A DNA stretch of 64,000 bases, from assembly GCF_900103975.1 (NCBI RefSeq), contig NZ_FNIR01000009.1, positions 62,001 through 126,000 on the forward strand, in the 5' to 3' direction. Positions 40,357 through 48,992 of this stretch are shown piece after piece (the first letter of the stretch is position 1; each line of letters starts with the position of its first letter). The DNA comes from Klenkia soli (lineage in GTDB: Bacteria > Actinomycetota > Actinomycetes > Mycobacteriales > Geodermatophilaceae). Position numbers and translations under genes: made by a program. Below the pieces are notes generated by a model, which made no database searches, had not been told where the DNA came from, and worked only from the letters and a program-made list of their open reading frames with translations.

Positions 40357-41475
40357 TCACAGCACGCCGGTCCGGGCCAGCTCCTCCGCGAGGTCGACCA
40401 CCCGCACGTTCCGCTCCTGCGAGGTGCGCGACAGCAGGGCGAACGCCTGGGGGGCGGTCAGGCCGTAGCGGGCCATCAGGATGCCCTTGCCCTGTCCGAT
40501 GACGTCCCGGCTGCGGAGCGCCTGCTCCAGGCCGACCCGGACGGCGGCCGCCCCGAGCGCGGTGGCCGCCCGCGCGGCGAGCGCGCCGGCCAGCTCCCGG
40601 GCGGCCGGGTCGAAGGCGTCGGGGCGGTCGCTGTGCAGGGTGAGCACCCCGACCAGCTGCCCCTCGTGGACCAGCGGGATCGTCAGCACGCTGCGGGCCG
40701 CCTGCCGGGAGGCCTGCCGGGCGAGGCGCGGCCAGCGCTCGTCGCGGTGCAGGTCCGCCACGTGCACGGTCGCCCGCAGCCGCCGGGCGTCGTCCGCAGG
40801 ACCCTCGCGCGCGCTGACCTGGAGGGCCGTCAGGGCAGCTGCGTCGACGCTGCTGCACGTCGCGTCGGCGGGCGTCCGGCGGCCGGATGCGCCGCACACG
40901 GCCACGTGGTCGGCCGCGGGGACGTCGGCCGCGAGGCGGGCGACGACCACCTCACGGGTGGCCGCGAGATCCGCCCCGGTCACGGACAGCGCGAGGTCGA
41001 GCTCGACCAGCGCGGTGCACCTCGCCTCCGCGCCGTGGGCCCCCGGCGGAGCCGCCGACCGCTCGCCGGCGGCGTCGACCAGCTCGAGGGCCGGGGGCAC
41101 GCGCGGGACCAGGGTCAGCACGGGCACGTCCGGTGCGGCCGGCCGGTCCGCCAACCCCACGAGGGTGACCATCCGGGAGACCAGACCCGGGGCGCAGAGC
41201 AGGACCAGGGGCACCCCGCGCCGGCGCGCCGTCCGGCTGGCACCGAGCAGGCAGGCCAGCCCGCGGGCGTTGATGAACTCCAGCTGCCGCAGGTCTAGGG
41301 TCAGCCCACCGGGCCGGGCCGCCCACGTCCGGGCCAGGACGCGCGCCAGGGGGCCGGCACCCAGGTGGTCCAGCTCGCCGACCAGGGTGAGCGTCACCGT
41401 TCTCGCCGCCCCGACGTCCGCGTGCACGTGCAACAGGTCGTCCATCCGGACCACCGTCCGTCGGCTCCCGCTCAT
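40357..41475 (-). CDS. STAS-GAF-ANTAR protein
   Basis: A 372-residue signalling protein of three domains: STAS (about 15-115, LRQLEFINARGLACLLGASR, like anti-sigma antagonists), GAF (about 165-305, with SVLTIPLVHEGQLVGVLTLH), and ANTAR (about 315-370, LRSRDVIGQGKGILMARYG). ANTAR domains bind paired RNA hairpins and prevent termination. Joining STAS to ANTAR suggests input from a partner-switching cascade to RNA-level control. ATG 41475 has a G-rich ribosome site; ATG at 41445 is possible. Convergent with the degenerate EAL gene. Confidence 0.88.
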   Translation of the reverse strand: MSGSRRTVVRMDDLLHVHADVGAARTVTLTLVGELDHLGAGPLARVLARTWAARPGGLTLDLRQLEFINARGLACLLGASRTARRRGVPLVLLCAPGLVSRMVTLVGLADRPAAPDVPVLTLVPRVPPALELVDAAGERSAAPPGAHGAEARCTALVELDLALSVTGADLAATREVVVARLAADVPAADHVAVCGASGRRTPADATCSSVDAAALTALQVSAREGPADDARRLRATVHVADLHRDERWPRLARQASRQAARSVLTIPLVHEGQLVGVLTLHSDRPDAFDPAARELAGALAARAATALGAAAVRVGLEQALRSRDVIGQGKGILMARYGLTAPQAFALLSRTSQERNVRVVDLAEELARTGVL

Positions 41476-41573
41476 GCCCCACCCCTCGGATCCAGGGGTT
41501 GCCGGGTCCGGGGCCACCAGCGCCAGGACGGCGCACCGCAGAGGTTAACGGCCCCGGGAACCCGCCGCCACCG

Positions 41574-42287
41574 TCAGGTCGGGAGGACGCCCCGACCGGC
41601 GACGACGGCCGCGGCGACCTCGCGCAGCCCGTGCCCGCTGCGCCGCGCGTGGCCCCGCATCAGCGTGAACGCCTCGTCGACGCCCACCCCGGCGCGCTGG
41701 GCCAGCATGCCCTTGGCCTGCTCGAGCAGCACCCGGCTGTTGAGCGCCTGCTGCAGCTGGTCGGCGAGCACCTGCCGGGCCGCCATGGTGCGGTCGGCGA
41801 TCAGGGCCACCGTGGCGACGTCGGCCAGCGCCCGGGCCAGCTTCAGGTCACCGCCGACCAGCGCGCCCTCGCCCTTCCGGAAGATGTTGAGGGCGCCGAT
41901 GACCTCGCTGCGCAGCCGCATCGGCACGGCCTGCGCGGACGAGAAGCCCGCCGCCTCCACGGCGGGGGCGAAGGTGGGCCACCAGGCCCGCACGGTGGCC
42001 AGGTCCGCCGGCGTCACGGGCTCACCGGTGCGGAAGCAGTCCACGCACGGGCCGGCGTCCGCCTGCAGCTCGAAGAGCTCCAGGGCCTCGACGGCGTGGC
42101 TGTTGGAGGCCACCACCTGCAGCGTGCCCGTGGCGTCGGCCAGCATGATGCCGGCCGCGTCGGCGTCCAGCAGCCGCAGCGCGTGGTCGATCAGCCGGTG
42201 CAGCAGATCCGTGACCTCGAAGTCGTCGACCAGGCAGTCCGCCAGCTCCACGAACGCGTCGGCGATCAGGTCCTCACGGGTGCTCAT
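41574..42287 (-). CDS. GAF-ANTAR response protein (1)
   Basis: A 237-residue protein with GAF (about 20-165; AVPMRLRSEVIGALNIFR, and a DAGPCVDCFRTGEPV stretch with two Cys) and C-terminal ANTAR (about 175-235; LNSRVLLEQAKGMLAQRAG). It should bind a small ligand or redox signal and act as an RNA-binding antiterminator. ATG 42287 has GAGAGGAA upstream and lies inside the last 14 bases of the upstream ANTAR gene, so the two are coupled. Confidence 0.9.
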   Translation of the reverse strand: MSTREDLIADAFVELADCLVDDFEVTDLLHRLIDHALRLLDADAAGIMLADATGTLQVVASNSHAVEALELFELQADAGPCVDCFRTGEPVTPADLATVRAWWPTFAPAVEAAGFSSAQAVPMRLRSEVIGALNIFRKGEGALVGGDLKLARALADVATVALIADRTMAARQVLADQLQQALNSRVLLEQAKGMLAQRAGVGVDEAFTLMRGHARRSGHGLREVAAAVVAGRGVLPT

Positions 42288-43083
42288 CTGGGTTCCTCTC
42301 GGGGTCAGCTGAGGGAGTGTCGCCGGTGGGTCGGCCGTGCGGGGGGACGTCGAACCTCGTGCGGCGGGCCACGACGTCGGTGGCCAGGTCGCGCAGCGAC
42401 CGCCCGGCGCCGAACGCGCGTGCCCGCAGCTCCAGCAGCGCCTCGCCCAGGTCCATGCCCAGCTGCACGGCGACCATGCCGGCGGCCTGGTGCACGACGG
42501 GGCGGATGTCGGCCAGGTCGGCCAGGACGTCGGCGTTCCCGCCGGCGCCCCCGACCTCGTCGACGTCGGCGAGCAGCAGCAGCACGGCGGTCGCCGCCTG
42601 GCCGTAGACGACGAGGTCGCGGGCGGACTCGACCGCGAGGGGGCCCGGGGTGCCGCAGTAGACGTCCAGCACCCCGACCAGCACGGCACCGACCTGCAAC
42701 GGGACGCTCGTGGCCGCGGCGATCCCGGCCTCGGCGGCGCTGCGGCCGAACTGCACCCAGCGGTCGTCGCGGGCGAGGTCGGGGGCGTGCACGGTGCGCC
42801 GGTCCCGGGCGGCCAGGCGGCACGGACCCTCGCCGAGGGCGAACTGGAGGTCCTCACCGACCTGCCCGGCACCGCGGGAGGCGGCCAGGACGCCCACGGG
42901 CCCGCTGTCGTCGGCGACGGCCAGCCCGACACCGGCCGCGCCCAGGTGCCGCTGGCAGTCGACCACCAGGGCGTCCGCCCAGATCGAACGATCACCCTGC
43001 GACACGACCGAGGCGAGGACGTCGGCCACCACGAGCCGGCCCCCGGGGCGGTCGTCGGTCACCCGGCGCCGAGCAGGCAGCAC
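42274..43083 (-). CDS. GAF-ANTAR response protein (2)
   Basis: A 269-residue protein. GAF (about 25-175) has FALGEGPCRLAARDRRTVHA and SVPLQVGAVLVGVLDVY; ANTAR (about 190-250) has VVHQAAGMVAVQLGMDLGEALL. The C-tail is Pro/Asp-rich. The start is uncertain between GTG 43083 and GTG 43062. It is the first gene of a two-gene operon with the next GAF-ANTAR gene, both close to the STAS-GAF-ANTAR gene, giving three related regulators in 2.7 kb. Confidence 0.87.
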   Translation of the reverse strand: MLPARRRVTDDRPGGRLVVADVLASVVSQGDRSIWADALVVDCQRHLGAAGVGLAVADDSGPVGVLAASRGAGQVGEDLQFALGEGPCRLAARDRRTVHAPDLARDDRWVQFGRSAAEAGIAAATSVPLQVGAVLVGVLDVYCGTPGPLAVESARDLVVYGQAATAVLLLLADVDEVGGAGGNADVLADLADIRPVVHQAAGMVAVQLGMDLGEALLELRARAFGAGRSLRDLATDVVARRTRFDVPPHGRPTGDTPSADPERNPDEHP

Positions 43084-43171
43084 ACGTTCACGGGGACTCC
43101 TCAGGACTCCGGTGGGTCACCACCAGGTCCAGGGCAGCGCAGCGAACGATAACCCCCGCGCGCCCGCCCCG

Positions 43172-44095
43172 TCAGCTCGAGGCGTCGTCCAGCGCCGCCC
43201 GCTCGTCGTCGGCCAGGCGCAGGTCCAGCATCGGCAGCAGGTCGGCCAGCTGCTCGACCGAGCGCCCGCTGGCGATCGGGGCCACCACGGTGGGCCGGTC
43301 GGCCAACCAGCGCAGCGCGACGGCCGACCCGGTCGTGCCGTGCGCGTCGGCCACCTGCTGCAGGGCCGCGAGCACCCGGTCGCCCTGCTCTCCCACGTAG
43401 GCCGCGGCGCCCTTCGCCCGCGGGGAGTCGACCGTCTCCCCGGCCCGGTACTTGCCGGTCAGGAAGCCCTTGGCCAGCGAGAAGTACGGCAGGGTGCCCA
43501 GCCCGCGCTCGGCGACGACGTCGCGCAGCTGGTCCTCGTAGGCCGGGCGCTCCATGAGGTTGTAGTGCGGCTGGAGCGCGACGTAGGGGCTCAGGCCGAG
43601 GTCCCGCTGCAGGTCCAGGGCCTGCCCGAGCCGGTCGGCGGAGTAGTTCGAGGCCGCCACGTGGCGCACCTTGCCCGCCTGCACCAGCTCGTCGAAGGCC
43701 CGCAGGGTCTCCTCCAGCGGCGTGGTCTCGTCGTCGTAGTGGGCGTAGTACAGGTCGATGGTGTCGACCTGCAGGTTGCGCAGCGAGCGCTCGGCCGCGG
43801 CGCGGATCTCGGGCGCCGACAGCGGGTGCTCCTTCTCCCCCGGCGAGGCCTTGGTCGCCACGACGACGCGGTCGCGCGCCCCGCGCTCGGCCATCCACCG
43901 GCCCAGGATCTGCTCGGACAGCCCGTTGCCGTACATCTCGGCCGAGTCGACGAACGGGGACTCCGTGGAGGGCACCGCGTCGGCGAAGCGGTCCAGCAGG
44001 GCGAACGAGGTGGCCTCGTCCGCCGTCCAGCCGAACACGTTCCCCCCGAAGCAGAGGTCGCTGACGATCAGGTCGGTCCCGGGGAGCTGCGGCAT
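43172..44095 (-). CDS. Aldo/keto reductase
   Basis: A 307-residue AKR barrel enzyme. The catalytic tetrad is visible: Asp and Tyr in VDSAEMYGNG, Lys in VVVATKAS, His in LYYAHYDDE. The C-terminal NADPH-binding part is IASGRSVEQLADLL. Such enzymes reduce aldehydes and ketones with NADPH; this subtype (YajO/YhdN-like) is broad. ATG 44095 starts MPQLPGTDLIVSDLCFGG, the usual first strand. Monocistronic, divergent from the HU gene. Substrate unknown. Confidence 0.92.
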   Translation of the reverse strand: MPQLPGTDLIVSDLCFGGNVFGWTADEATSFALLDRFADAVPSTESPFVDSAEMYGNGLSEQILGRWMAERGARDRVVVATKASPGEKEHPLSAPEIRAAAERSLRNLQVDTIDLYYAHYDDETTPLEETLRAFDELVQAGKVRHVAASNYSADRLGQALDLQRDLGLSPYVALQPHYNLMERPAYEDQLRDVVAERGLGTLPYFSLAKGFLTGKYRAGETVDSPRAKGAAAYVGEQGDRVLAALQQVADAHGTTGSAVALRWLADRPTVVAPIASGRSVEQLADLLPMLDLRLADDERAALDDASS

Positions 44096-44210
44096 GCCCC
44101 GAACGTACGACGCGGGTGCCTGGTGGGTCGGATGAGGTGGGAAAACCCCGGGAATCCGGGCCTCTGACTGGCCACGGGGCGCCACGGCATGGCAACGTGC
44201 CCGTCGTCCC

Positions 44211-44232
44211 TGGTCGACGACGTGGTCGACCA
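44211..44232. promoter_or_regulatory. 22-base palindrome upstream of HU
   Basis: TGGTCGAC-GACGTG-GTCGACCA is perfectly palindromic in its 8-base arms, about 95 bases before the HU start in the 232-base divergent region. It has the size of a dimeric regulator site. I see no convincing -35/-10 pair nearby; the rest of the intergenic region holds nothing I can identify. Confidence 0.4.
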
Positions 44233-44327
44233 GACCGCCCACGGCGGGGTACGCGCCCGCTGTGGATGCCCCTGCCGGGGAGGTCCACCGCCGTGGTGGG
44301 CCGCACAGACCACCGAGAGGAACCACC

Positions 44328-44615
44328 GTGAACAAGGCCGAACTCGTCTCCGCCATCTCCAAGCGCGCCGACGTGCCCGCCGCCACCGTCGACTCCGTCA
44401 TCGCCGCCCTCGGCGAGGAGTTCGTGGACGCCCTCACCCGCGGCGAGAAGATCGCCGTCGCCGGGCTGCTGACCCTCGAGCGCAGCTCCCGCTCGGCCCG
44501 CACCGGCCGCAACCCGCAGACCGGCGAGTCGATCGAGATCGCCGCCTCGAACACCGCGAAGCTGACCGCCGGCTCGAACCTGAAGAAGGCCGCCGCCGCC
44601 GTCCCCGTCTCCTGA
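44328..44615 (+). CDS. HU-family nucleoid protein
   Basis: A 95-residue histone-like DNA-binding protein. The N-terminus MNKAELVSAISKRADVPAATV, helix pair, and the beta-arm motif GRNPQTGESIEI are standard HU, with a short Ala-rich tail and without the long Lys/Ala tail of mycobacterial HupB. It bends and compacts DNA. GTG 44328 is preceded by GAGAGGAA. A strong hairpin follows the stop. Because it lacks the lysine tail it may be a second, accessory HU. Confidence 0.95.
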   Translation: MNKAELVSAISKRADVPAATVDSVIAALGEEFVDALTRGEKIAVAGLLTLERSSRSARTGRNPQTGESIEIAASNTAKLTAGSNLKKAAAAVPVS

Positions 44616-44624
44616 GCTCGTCGG

Positions 44625-44656
44625 CAGCGCCCGTCCCCACCCGGGGACGGGCGCTG
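44625..44656 (+). terminator. Perfect 14-bp terminator after HU
   Basis: CAGCGCCCGTCCCC (44625-44638) and GGGGACGGGCGCTG (44643-44656) pair exactly around ACCC, ten bases after the HU stop. Confidence 0.85.
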
Positions 44657-44682
44657 TCGTACGTCGGGGGCAGGATGCGGAC

Positions 44683-45900
44683 GTGCTCACCGTGGAGACC
44701 GACCCCGCAGCCGTAGGACTCGACGCCGGCCGGCTGGCCCGCCTGGACGCCCGGCTGGCCCGCTGGGTCGACGACGGGCAGCTGCCCGGGTTCCTGGTCA
44801 CCGTCGCCCGGCACGGGGAGCTGGCGCACGTCGGCACCTACGGGCACCGCGACGTCGAGGCGCAGCTGCCGGTCACCGCCGACACCATCTGGCGGATCTT
44901 CTCGATGACCAAGCCGGTCACCTCGGTGGCGGCGATGTCGCTGTACGAGGAGGGCGCCTTCGAGCTCACCGACCCGATCAGCCGCTGGCTGCCCGAGTTC
45001 GCCGAGCCCCGGGTGTACGTCGCCGGCAGCTCCGCCAAGCCGGTCACCGAACCGGCCACCGAGCCGATCCGGGTGTGGCACCTGCTCACCCACACCTCCG
45101 GCCTGACCTACGGCTTCCACCACACCCACCCGGTCGACGCGATGTACCGCGCCGCCGGGCACGAGTGGGGCACCCCGCCGGGCGCCGACTCGGCCGAGGT
45201 CAGCCGGCAGTGGGCCGCGCTGCCGCTGGTGTTCCAGCCCGGCAGCGAGTGGAACTACGGCGTCTCCACCGACGTGCTCGGCCGGTTCGTCGAGGTGGTC
45301 GCGGGCAAGCCGCTGGACGAGGTGTTCGCCGAGCGCGTGCTCGGCCCCCTCGGCATGACCGAGACCTCGTTCGGCCTGCGCCCGGACGACGACCCCGCGC
45401 TGCTGGCCCGCCTCTACGCCCCGGGCCTGACCCCGCTGGCCGCCTTCGAGCCGGCCGCGAAGCAGCGCCCGGCGTTCCTGTCCGGCGGCGGCGGGCTGGT
45501 CTCGACGGCCGGCGACTACCTGAAGTTCGTCGAGATGCTGCGGGCCGGCGGCGCCACGCCGTCCGGCGACCGGGTCCTGGGCTCGCGCACGCTGGCGCAC
45601 ATGGTCCGCAACCACATCCCGGGCAACGCCGACCTCGAGACCTACGGCCGGCCGCTGTTCGCCGAGACGCCGCTGCGCGGGGTGGGCTTCGGCCTGGGCT
45701 TCTCGATGGTGCTCGACCCGGCCCGGTACGGCGTCGTCAGCTCGGTGGGTGACTACTCGTGGGGCGGCGCGGCCTCGACGGCGTTCTACGTCGACCCGGT
45801 CGAGGACCTCACCGTCACCTTCTACACCCAGCTGCTGCCCTCGAGCACCCTGCCGATCCGCTCCCACCTGCGCCAGCTGGTCAACCAGGCCCTGCGGTAG
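44683..45900 (+). CDS. Serine hydrolase, beta-lactamase class C family
   Basis: A 405-residue protein of the beta-lactamase/EstB family. The nucleophile motif S-x-x-K is IFSMTKPVTS near residue 74, the Tyr motif is in WNYGVSTDVLG, and the third conserved strand is YSWGGAASTAFYVDP. No signal peptide is visible, so a cytoplasmic esterase or peptidase is more likely than a beta-lactamase. The GTG start falls 26 bases after the HU terminator. Its stop overlaps the start of the acetamidase-like gene by one base, so they are co-translated. Confidence 0.9.
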   Translation: MLTVETDPAAVGLDAGRLARLDARLARWVDDGQLPGFLVTVARHGELAHVGTYGHRDVEAQLPVTADTIWRIFSMTKPVTSVAAMSLYEEGAFELTDPISRWLPEFAEPRVYVAGSSAKPVTEPATEPIRVWHLLTHTSGLTYGFHHTHPVDAMYRAAGHEWGTPPGADSAEVSRQWAALPLVFQPGSEWNYGVSTDVLGRFVEVVAGKPLDEVFAERVLGPLGMTETSFGLRPDDDPALLARLYAPGLTPLAAFEPAAKQRPAFLSGGGGLVSTAGDYLKFVEMLRAGGATPSGDRVLGSRTLAHMVRNHIPGNADLETYGRPLFAETPLRGVGFGLGFSMVLDPARYGVVSSVGDYSWGGAASTAFYVDPVEDLTVTFYTQLLPSSTLPIRSHLRQLVNQALR

Positions 45901-46823
45901 TGCTCGCGCCGAGCCGGGAGACGCTGCACGGCTGGTTCGATCCCGACCTGCCCCCGGCGCTGACCGTCGACCCCGGGGCCACGGTCACGATCGGCTGCCT
46001 GGACTCGGGGTGGTCCACCGGTCCCCACGACGGCGGCGACCTGGCGGCCCGCGAGCGGCACCCCGCGTGGGAGCCGGGTACCGGGCACGCCCTCACCGGG
46101 CCGGTCGCCGTCCGCGGGGCGCGGCCGGGCCAGGTGCTGTCCGTCCGGGTGGACGACGTCGTCCCCGGCGCCTTCGGGACGACGTACTGCGGCCTGCGCG
46201 ACACCCCGCTCAACCGCAGGCTGGGGGTGCTCGACGACCCGGTCGTGCTGCGCTGGACCATCGCCGACGGCGTGGCGACCACCCAGCACGGCCACCGGGT
46301 CGCCGTCGCGCCCTTCCTCGGGGTGGTGGGGGTGCCGCCGGCCGAGCCGGGTCGGCACTCGACGGTGCCGCCGCGGTGGCACGGCGGCAACCTGGACTGC
46401 CGAGAACTGGTGGCCGGGTCGACGCTCTACCTGCCGGTCACCGTCCCCGACGCGCTCCTGTCGGTCGGCGACGGGCACGCCGCGCAGGGCGACGGCGAGG
46501 TCAGCGGCACGGCGATCGAGTGCCCGGTCGACGCGACGCTCACCCTCGACGTGCTGGACGACCTGCACGGGCTCGAGCTGCGCACGCCGGTCGCGCACAC
46601 CCCGGCCGGCTGGGTGGCCATGGGCGTGGCCGACGACCTGGACACCGCCACCGGTCACGCCCTGGACGCCGTGCTCGACCTGATGGGCGCCCTGCACGGG
46701 GTCGGCCGGTCCGAGGCGCTGGCCCTGGCCTCGGTGCTGGTCGACCTGCGGGTGACCCAGGTGGTCAACCAGGTGGTCGGCGTGCACGCCCTGCTGCCGC
46801 CGGGCCGCCTGCTGCCGCGCTAG
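45900..46823 (+). CDS. Acetamidase/formamidase-family protein
   Basis: A 307-residue protein of the acetamidase/formamidase fold, which hydrolyses short amides to ammonia and the acid. Family patterns include GPVAVRGARPGQVLSV, PPRWHGGNLDCRELVAG and LLSVGDGHAAQGDGEVSG, including the Asp/His residues thought to bind metal. GTG 45900 shares one base with the TAG stop of the hydrolase. Followed after nine bases by the thioesterase gene. The real substrate is not known; formamide or other short amides are family expectations. Confidence 0.88.
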   Translation: MLAPSRETLHGWFDPDLPPALTVDPGATVTIGCLDSGWSTGPHDGGDLAARERHPAWEPGTGHALTGPVAVRGARPGQVLSVRVDDVVPGAFGTTYCGLRDTPLNRRLGVLDDPVVLRWTIADGVATTQHGHRVAVAPFLGVVGVPPAEPGRHSTVPPRWHGGNLDCRELVAGSTLYLPVTVPDALLSVGDGHAAQGDGEVSGTAIECPVDATLTLDVLDDLHGLELRTPVAHTPAGWVAMGVADDLDTATGHALDAVLDLMGALHGVGRSEALALASVLVDLRVTQVVNQVVGVHALLPPGRLLPR

Positions 46824-46832
46824 GTTCCCGGG

Positions 46833-47258
46833 ATGGCCGCCACCGGGTTCCACACCGCCGACGAGCTCAACGCGCTGCTGCCGGGCACCCTGCCGGGGCT
46901 GGTCGGCGTCGTCGTCGACACGCACGAGACCGGCCGGCTGACAAGCCACCTCGACGTCCGGCCCGAGGTGCTGGCACCCAACGGCTACCTGCACGCGGCC
47001 ACGGTCGTCGCGCTCGCCGACACCTCCTGCGGGCTGGCCACCCGCGCCCTGCTGCCCGACGACGCCACCGGGTTCACCACGATCGAGCTCAAGAGCAACT
47101 TCCTGGGCACCGCCCGCGAGGGCCGCATCGACTGCGTGGCCACCGCCGTGCACGCCGGGGGCACGACCCAGGTGTGGGACGCCGTGGTCAGCAACCCGGC
47201 CACCGGGAAGACCGTGGCGCTGTTCCGCTGCACGCAGCAGGTGCTCCGGCCCCGCTGA
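46833..47258 (+). CDS. PaaI/hot-dog fold thioesterase
   Basis: A 141-residue hot-dog thioesterase. The motif PNGYLHAATVVALADTSCG matches the PaaI family, where the Asn/His and Asp residues help hydrolyse acyl- or aryl-CoA. The closing region GTTQVWDAVVSN is typical. ATG 46833 follows the acetamidase gene by nine bases and precedes the 4CL-type ligase by 54 bases. Pairing of a CoA ligase and a thioesterase is consistent with CoA recycling or proofreading of an aromatic acid. Confidence 0.88.
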   Translation: MAATGFHTADELNALLPGTLPGLVGVVVDTHETGRLTSHLDVRPEVLAPNGYLHAATVVALADTSCGLATRALLPDDATGFTTIELKSNFLGTAREGRIDCVATAVHAGGTTQVWDAVVSNPATGKTVALFRCTQQVLRPR

Positions 47259-47312
47259 CACCGGTCACCGGCCGGGTGTGAGACTGGCGCCACGCTCACC
47301 CCTGGAGGACGT

Positions 47313-48917
47313 GTGACCCTGGCCAGCCGTTTCCCCGACGTCGAGATCCCCGATCTGCCCGTGCCCGCCTACGTGCTGGCCCGGTCGCCGGAGCTGGGCG
47401 ACGCCCCGGCCCTGGTCGACGGGCTGAGCGGGGAGACGATCACGCACGGTCAGCTCGTCGCGTACGTCGACCGGTTCGCCGCCGCGCTGCACGCCCGGGG
47501 GCTGGGCAAGGGCGACGTCGTCGCGGTGTTCTCGCCCAACACCATCTGGTTCCCGGTGGTCTTCCACGGCATCGCGGCCGCCGGCTGCGTGATGAGCCCG
47601 ATCAACTCGCTCTACACGCCCGACGAGATCGCCTTCCAGCTGAAGGACGCCGGCGCGAAGCTGCTGGTCACGGTCTCGCCGTTCCTCGACCGGGCCCGCC
47701 CGGCGATGGAGTCGGCGGGCGTCACCGACCTGGTGGTGCTCGAAGGCGCCGAGGGCGCGGACTCCCTGCGCGACCTGCTCACCAGCGGGGCGCCCTCGGT
47801 CAGCCCCGACATCGACCCGGCCACCGACCTGGTCACGCTGCCCTACTCCAGCGGCACCACGGGGCTCCCCAAGGGCGTGATGCTCACCCACCGCAACCTG
47901 GTGGCCAACGTGGCGCAGACCCGCCCGCTGATCGACCTGGCACCCGACGGCGAGCGGATCATCGCCGTCCTGCCGTTCTTCCACATCTACGGGCTGACCG
48001 TGCTGATGAACCAGGGCCTGCAGTGGGGCGGCGCGATCATCACCCTGCCGCGCTTCGACCTCGAGCAGTTCCTCCGCGCGATCCAGGACCACAAGGTGAC
48101 CCGGGCATTCGTGGCGCCGCCGATCCTGCTGGCGCTGGCCAAGCACCCGCTGGTCGACCAGTTCGACCTGTCCAGCCTCCGGTCGGTCACCTCGGGCGCC
48201 GCCCCGCTGGACGAGTCGCTGGCCTTCGCCGCGCAGGACCGGTTGCGCAGGCTCGCCGGCACCGGCGAGGACGGCGTCACCGTGGCGCAGGGCTACGGCA
48301 TGACCGAGCTGTCGCCGGTCAGCCACACCACCCCCGACGCCGGTCTGCAGCCCGAGGGTGCCGGCGACACCCCCAAGGGCACGGTCGGCTACGCGATCCC
48401 CAACACCGAGTGCCGGCTGGTCGACCCGGCCACCGGCGAGGACGCCGCCGCGGGCGAGCGCGGCGAGCTGTGGGTGCGCGGGCCGCAGGTCATGGCCGGC
48501 TACCTGAACAACGACCAGGCCACCCGCGACACCCTGGACGGCGAGGGCTGGCTGCGCACCGGCGACGTCGCGGTGGTGGACGACGCCGGCCGGTACACCG
48601 TGGTCGACCGGGTCAAGGAGCTGATCAAGTACAAGGGCTACCAGGTGGCCCCGGCCGAGCTCGAGGCCGTGCTGATCGCCCACCCGCAGATCGCCGACGC
48701 CGCCGTCATCGGGGTCGAGGACGCCGAGTCCGGCGAGGAGCTGCCCAAGGCGTTCCTGGTGCGGGCACCGGGCGTCGAGATCACCGAGGACGAGGTCAAG
48801 GCCTACATGGCCGAGAAGGTGGCCCCGCACAAGAAGATCCGCCTGGTCGAGTTCATCGAGACGGTGCCGAAGTCCGCCGCGGGCAAGATCCTCCGCAAGG
48901 AGCTCCGCAGCCGCTGA
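47313..48917 (+). CDS. 4-coumarate-CoA ligase-type AMP ligase
   Basis: A 534-residue adenylate-forming ligase. YSSGTTGLPKGVMLTHRN is the AMP-binding motif, YGMTELSPVSH the adenine site, GWLRTGDVAVVDD and KELIKYKGYQVAPAELE the hinge, and AAGKILRKELR the C-terminal catalytic lysine. The glycine-rich motif and closing ends are closest to 4CL/firefly luciferase-like enzymes that activate hydroxycinnamates or medium fatty acids. GTG 47313 has a GGAGGACGT site. It is a second CoA ligase in the window besides the one at 13196. A hairpin terminator follows. Confidence 0.9.
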   Translation: MTLASRFPDVEIPDLPVPAYVLARSPELGDAPALVDGLSGETITHGQLVAYVDRFAAALHARGLGKGDVVAVFSPNTIWFPVVFHGIAAAGCVMSPINSLYTPDEIAFQLKDAGAKLLVTVSPFLDRARPAMESAGVTDLVVLEGAEGADSLRDLLTSGAPSVSPDIDPATDLVTLPYSSGTTGLPKGVMLTHRNLVANVAQTRPLIDLAPDGERIIAVLPFFHIYGLTVLMNQGLQWGGAIITLPRFDLEQFLRAIQDHKVTRAFVAPPILLALAKHPLVDQFDLSSLRSVTSGAAPLDESLAFAAQDRLRRLAGTGEDGVTVAQGYGMTELSPVSHTTPDAGLQPEGAGDTPKGTVGYAIPNTECRLVDPATGEDAAAGERGELWVRGPQVMAGYLNNDQATRDTLDGEGWLRTGDVAVVDDAGRYTVVDRVKELIKYKGYQVAPAELEAVLIAHPQIADAAVIGVEDAESGEELPKAFLVRAPGVEITEDEVKAYMAEKVAPHKKIRLVEFIETVPKSAAGKILRKELRSR

Positions 48918-48944
48918 CCCGCCCACCGAGACCGCAGGACGACG

Positions 48945-48977
48945 ACGGCGACATCCCGCACACCGGGGTGTCGCCGT
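48945..48977. terminator. Bidirectional hairpin between convergent genes
   Basis: ACGGCGACATCCC (48945-48957) pairs with GGGGTGTCGCCGT (48965-48977), with one G-T wobble, around a 7-base loop. GCATGATCACGGCC follows at 48988, the same box as near 28394 and 29741. Confidence 0.75.
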
Positions 48978-48992
48978 TGCGGTTCTGCATGA

